Shown piece after piece: positions 14,839 through 18,033 of a stretch of 18,033 nt of DNA. Made by a program: the position numbers and the translations under genes. The stretch's first letter is position 1. Each line of letters opens with the position of its first letter. The notes below the pieces were generated by a model, which searched no databases, had not been told where the DNA came from, and was given only the letters and a program-made list of their open reading frames with translations. This stretch comes from an uncultured Lachnospiraceae bacterium (GTDB lineage: Bacteria > Bacillota > Clostridia > Lachnospirales > Lachnospiraceae): the NCBI GenBank assembly GCA_945492935.1, contig CALYVE010000006.1, forward strand, positions 1 through 18,033. The letters are read 5' to 3'.

Positions 14839-16422
14839 ATGGCGAACTGGAAAAACTTAGACACTTTAGCAGCATACAAGGAACTTGCTGCGTGCAAAGG
14901 CAGCGTTAAGCTTCAAACCGCTATGGCAGGCGAAAGCGGCGGAAAGAGAGCAAAGGAATACAGTGTTCCTATGGCGGAGGGGCTTGCTTACAACTTTGCA
15001 GCAAAGGAAGTTGATGATACAGTTTTAGAGAAGCTTGCAGCACTTGCAAAGGAAGCAGAGCTCGTAGAAAAATACGAAGAGCTTTACAATGGTGCAGTAA
15101 TTAACACCGGAGAGAACCGTCTCGTTCTTCACCAGATGACACGCGGCCAGCTCGGTAAGCCTGTCACAGCCGACGGTGTTGACAAGAGAACCTTCTACAC
15201 AGAGCAGCAGAAGCGTATTGCTGATTTCGCAGCAAAGGTACATAACGGTGAAATTACAAATGCAGCCGGCGAGAAGTTCACAACCGTTGTACAGATTGGT
15301 ATCGGCGGCAGCGACCTTGGTCCTCGTGCGATGTATCTTGCGCTTGAGAATTGGGCAAAGAAAAACAACACATTCAAGATGGACGCCAAATTTATCAGCA
15401 ACGTTGATCCGGATGATGCAGCCGCAGTGCTTGCAGGAACAGATGTTGCACATTCCATTTTCGTACTTGTATCAAAATCAGGTACAACACTTGAGACATT
15501 AACAAACGAATCCTTTGTTAAGGATGCACTTGCAAAGGCCGGTCTTGATGCATCAAAGCACATGATTGCGGTTACAAGTGAGACATCGCCTCTTGCCAAG
15601 AGTGATGATTATCTTGCTGCATTCTTCATGGATGATTATATCGGCGGACGTTTCTCTTCCACATCAGCCGTTGGTGGTGCGGTTCTATCACTCGCATTCG
15701 GCGCTGATGTATTTGCACGTTTCCTGAATGGTGCAGCGGCAGAAGACGAGACAGCAAAGAATACTGACATTATGAAGAACCCGGCTATGTTAGATGCTTT
15801 GATTGGTGTTTACGAGCGTAACGTACTTGGATATCCGGCTACTACCGTATTACCTTACTCACAGGCACTTTCACGTTTCCCTGCACATCTTCAGCAACTT
15901 GATATGGAGTCAAACGGTAAGTCTGTTAACCGTTTCGGTGACCCTGTCAACTATCCGACAGGTCCAATCATTTTTGGTGAGCCGGGCACAAACGGTCAGC
16001 ATTCCTTCTACCAGCTTTTACATCAGGGAACCGATATTGTTCCGCTTCAGTTCATCGGTTTTAAAAATAGCCAAATTGGTACAGATGTTGATATTCAGGG
16101 CAGCACAAGCCAGCAGAAGCTCTGTGCGAACGTAGCCGCACAAATCGTAGCTTTTGCTTGCGGCAAGGATGACGAAAACAGTAATAAGAGCTTCAAAGGC
16201 GGTCGTCCATCCAGCATTATCATCGGTGACCAGCTCAATCCGGAAGCACTTGGTGCACTTCTTGCACACTTTGAAAACAAAATTATGTTCCAGGGCTTCC
16301 TTTGGAACATCAACAGCTTCGACCAGGAGGGTGTACAGCTTGGTAAGGTACTTGCCAAGAAGGTACTTGCTCATGAGACAGACGGCGCATTAAAGGTATT
16401 TAGTGATATTTTCAATATTTAA
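14839..16422 (+). CDS. pgi: Glucose-6-phosphate isomerase
   Basis: This cytoplasmic glycolytic enzyme interconverts glucose-6-phosphate and fructose-6-phosphate. The 527 residues show the classic PGI features: IGIGGSDLGPR (153-163), the phosphate-binding SKSGTTLET (212-220), QLDMESNGKS, and GEPGTNGQHSFYQLLHQG with base-catalyst Glu381 and ring-opening His395. The C-terminal FDQEGVQLGK has Lys503. The start is ATG 14839 because GGAGG (14826-14830) stands 8 bases before it. An in-frame ATG at 14824 would place that ribosome site inside the gene. Codon use is biased toward forms typical of highly expressed genes (many GCA, AAG, GGT, CTT), in keeping with two near-consensus tandem promoters. A hairpin terminator follows shortly after the stop. 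The convergent neighbour is a lipoprotein gene. Confidence 0.97.
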   Translation: MANWKNLDTLAAYKELAACKGSVKLQTAMAGESGGKRAKEYSVPMAEGLAYNFAAKEVDDTVLEKLAALAKEAELVEKYEELYNGAVINTGENRLVLHQMTRGQLGKPVTADGVDKRTFYTEQQKRIADFAAKVHNGEITNAAGEKFTTVVQIGIGGSDLGPRAMYLALENWAKKNNTFKMDAKFISNVDPDDAAAVLAGTDVAHSIFVLVSKSGTTLETLTNESFVKDALAKAGLDASKHMIAVTSETSPLAKSDDYLAAFFMDDYIGGRFSSTSAVGGAVLSLAFGADVFARFLNGAAAEDETAKNTDIMKNPAMLDALIGVYERNVLGYPATTVLPYSQALSRFPAHLQQLDMESNGKSVNRFGDPVNYPTGPIIFGEPGTNGQHSFYQLLHQGTDIVPLQFIGFKNSQIGTDVDIQGSTSQQKLCANVAAQIVAFACGKDDENSNKSFKGGRPSSIIIGDQLNPEALGALLAHFENKIMFQGFLWNINSFDQEGVQLGKVLAKKVLAHETDGALKVFSDIFNI

Positions 16423-16438
16423 TATATCAGCAATTGAA

Positions 16439-16472
16439 AGAAGGGCTGCTACTTTATTGTAGCGGCCCTTTT
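16439..16472 (+). terminator. Rho-independent terminator of pgi
   Basis: A stem of about 14 bp (16439-16452 with 16459-16472, one G-T pair) has a 6-nt loop and a GGGC/GCCC core, followed by a short T-rich tail. It begins 17 bases after the pgi stop. It may also stop leftward transcripts from the lipoprotein gene. Confidence 0.82.
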
Positions 16473-16510
16473 CTCGTATGCTTTCTTAATATGCTTTTTA
16501 TGTCAGAGTT

Positions 16511-17935
16511 TTACAAACTGCCGAAATTGTATGTGAAATGAATCGGTGTTCCGTCCAATGCGTTGATTGCAAAAAGCGTCATCGCTTCTCCGCCGTAATC
16601 CTGACGATAATATACCCATGCCGGAACAAGTGCATATTGATTCTCATATTTTACGACAACATATTCCAAACGAATTTGTGAAACTTGTGCATTTACTGTG
16701 TAGATTTCCTCAAATGTCTTTTTTGCAATGGCATCTGCCTGCTCGAAGCTCATAAGCTTTGTGTCAGAAGAAATGCTTTGCTTAACGTCAACCATACCTT
16801 CCATGTATACACGAATGATACCTGTATCATCGACATCTACAACAACAGACGGTTGAACGGATATTTTGTCTTTGTTAATTAATGTAGCCGTAGAATCGTT
16901 AATTAATGTAGCCGAAGAATCAATATAATCGAGCGTTGCAATCGATGTAAAATGATAATATCCGATTCCCCTGCCATCCATATTGGGCGTAAATGCAAAG
17001 CGGTATCCATTTGGAACAGAAACACCGCCCATTCCGTTATTTAAAGATCCATCGATAATTACGCCGGTTTGCTCCTCATCCTCCATCAATACATAACTGT
17101 CTGCCATCTCATAATTCACAAAACCGAGTTTTTCTACCATATCCTGCGCTGCAACGACTGCCTCATGATAATCACATGCGTTTTCAGTTACTTTGACATC
17201 CTCCGGCGACACAAGCCGTTCGCATCCGGCCTTAAATGAAATCCCTTTTACCGGATACAAACAAATGCCCTCAGAAAAGCCATAAGGTCCATAATTCGCG
17301 CTAAGGTCCTGTCCGTAATAATATAGCTCAAAGGTTTCATCATTTATTTTTCCTTGGATAAGCCCCTTCCTCATGTCCTCCTCCACATTTTCATAAATGA
17401 CCTGTCCGTCCTCGAAATCATAGACAACGCCCGCATCATCTTCATCAAGGAAAAAATCTATTCGCTTATACTTTGGCGATACTTCATATGCTTTGTTATG
17501 TTCTTTTGCCATCTGCGCAAGTTCCGTCTCCATCGTTTCAAGCCAAGCCAGCTGTTCTGCTGCCGAATAAGAATTTTCAAGCTGCAATATTTCATATTCT
17601 CCATAATCAAAAACATTGCTTGCAAGCTGCTTTAAATAATCATCGGACACATGAACCTTTTCCACTTCATACACCTGAACATTGTCGGGTAATACTGTAT
17701 CAACATCAGCATCAACCTTGAGATTTACACCTGTTTCCCTGCCTTCAACCGTATAATTTACATGTGTAATTCCGACAACAGACAAATTATCATCAAAATC
17801 CTCATTATCCTCATTATCCGATATTGAACCTTCATCCCCTTGAACATTCACAAAATCATCCGATACGTCTTTCTTTTTTCCACAGCCGCTTAACATCAGA
17901 CAGAAGATACCGACTGCAATCATTCCTTTTTTCAT
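16511..17935 (-). CDS. Secreted lipoprotein of unknown function
   Basis: The 474 residues begin with a lipoprotein signal: a short MKKG basic start, a hydrophobic core and lipobox LSGC with lipidated Cys18. The mature protein should be anchored on the outer face of the membrane. A very acidic linker follows (about 24-52, rich in Asp/Glu/Asn), then a soluble mixed alpha/beta region with no motif I can assign. The end, with ALVPAWVYYRQ and INALDGTPI, resembles YycI- or PepSY-like exported proteins, but this is only a resemblance. It may belong to a Lachnospiraceae DUF family such as DUF6034, from memory and unverified. AGGAGGT (17944-17950) is ideally spaced from the ATG. I could not find a convincing promoter in the 98 bases to the window edge. 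The gene includes a 24-bp tandem repeat. Confidence 0.88.
   Translation of the reverse strand: MKKGMIAVGIFCLMLSGCGKKKDVSDDFVNVQGDEGSISDNEDNEDFDDNLSVVGITHVNYTVEGRETGVNLKVDADVDTVLPDNVQVYEVEKVHVSDDYLKQLASNVFDYGEYEILQLENSYSAAEQLAWLETMETELAQMAKEHNKAYEVSPKYKRIDFFLDEDDAGVVYDFEDGQVIYENVEEDMRKGLIQGKINDETFELYYYGQDLSANYGPYGFSEGICLYPVKGISFKAGCERLVSPEDVKVTENACDYHEAVVAAQDMVEKLGFVNYEMADSYVLMEDEEQTGVIIDGSLNNGMGGVSVPNGYRFAFTPNMDGRGIGYYHFTSIATLDYIDSSATLINDSTATLINKDKISVQPSVVVDVDDTGIIRVYMEGMVDVKQSISSDTKLMSFEQADAIAKKTFEEIYTVNAQVSQIRLEYVVVKYENQYALVPAWVYYRQDYGGEAMTLFAINALDGTPIHFTYNFGSL
16875..16922 (-). repeat. Two-copy 24-bp in-frame tandem repeat in the lipoprotein gene
   Basis: Two adjacent 24-bp units (16875-16898 and 16899-16922) differ at only two positions. 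They encode DSSATLIN followed by DSTATLIN, adding eight residues without breaking the frame. This is consistent with slippage or a small tandem duplication. Confidence 0.9.
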
Positions 17936-18033
17936 ATTATATTACCTCCTATAATACTTTTATCTGGGCCAAGGTCATTTGCCTTTGCACAAATAGTATC
18001 ATTTCTCCCTTCATATTCGTACTATAAAATCGA

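Noticed and set aside
16875..16922. CRISPR-like repeat
   Set aside because: The two units are directly adjacent with no spacer, are in frame inside a coding gene, and are only 24 bp long.
17951..18033. Promoter for the lipoprotein gene
   Set aside because: The best pairs (such as ATGACC with TATTAT) would place the start point on the ribosome site. The real promoter may lie beyond the window edge.

Overview
The window looks like a chromosomal segment of a low-to-mid GC Firmicute, most likely a gut Lachnospiraceae relative (Roseburia/Agathobacter/Lachnospira-like). This rests on protein style (a 7TM-GGDEF-EAL protein, a FtsX-type ABC exporter with an adjacent OmpR-type two-component system, a clostridial-type Pgi), strong AGGAGG-like ribosome sites and sigma-A-type promoters. 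It is an inference from family resemblance. I see no tRNA, rRNA, CRISPR array, insertion sequence or phage gene, and no stretch longer than about 240 bases without a gene.

Layout. (1) Positions 31-5501 hold an envelope-stress or export module. A MacB/FtsX-like ABC ATPase and permease are transcribed leftward, and divergently a response regulator and histidine kinase are transcribed rightward from a shared 235-bp control region. That region carries an 11-bp-period direct repeat typical of OmpR/PhoB-family operators. (2) A 20-bp perfect hairpin at 5457-5501 separates the kinase from a convergent MurE-like ligase whose specificity motifs are altered; the ligase has its own near-consensus promoter. 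(3) Positions 7124-11474 hold the most unusual block. Three leftward genes are joined by 4-base ATGA overlaps: a YjbR-MGMT fusion protein, a stand-alone NRPS-type condensation-domain protein and a cytoplasmic GH3 glycosidase. (4) Immediately upstream is a 57-codon remnant of a second EAL-domain gene with an internal deletion. It abuts the stop codon of an intact 7TM / degenerate-GGDEF / EAL phosphodiesterase. (5) metF and pgi diverge at about 14.6-14.8 kb, with tandem overlapping promoters for pgi. (6) A secreted lipoprotein of unknown function faces pgi.

How the genes may work together. The ABC/two-component block is a self-contained sense-and-respond unit. In the central block everything reads leftward from the EAL promoter at about 13.63 kb, and I see no convincing terminator between the EAL gene and murE. 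One transcript could therefore carry the c-di-GMP phosphodiesterase, the EAL remnant, YjbR-MGMT, condensation protein and GH3, and possibly read into murE. The very tight coupling of condensation protein and GH3 suggests a shared small-molecule or glycoconjugate task, but no substrate can be read from the sequence. metF, pgi and murE are core metabolism or wall synthesis.

Limits: family names come from motif recognition by eye. No homology search was run, and start codons were chosen by ribosome-site spacing.
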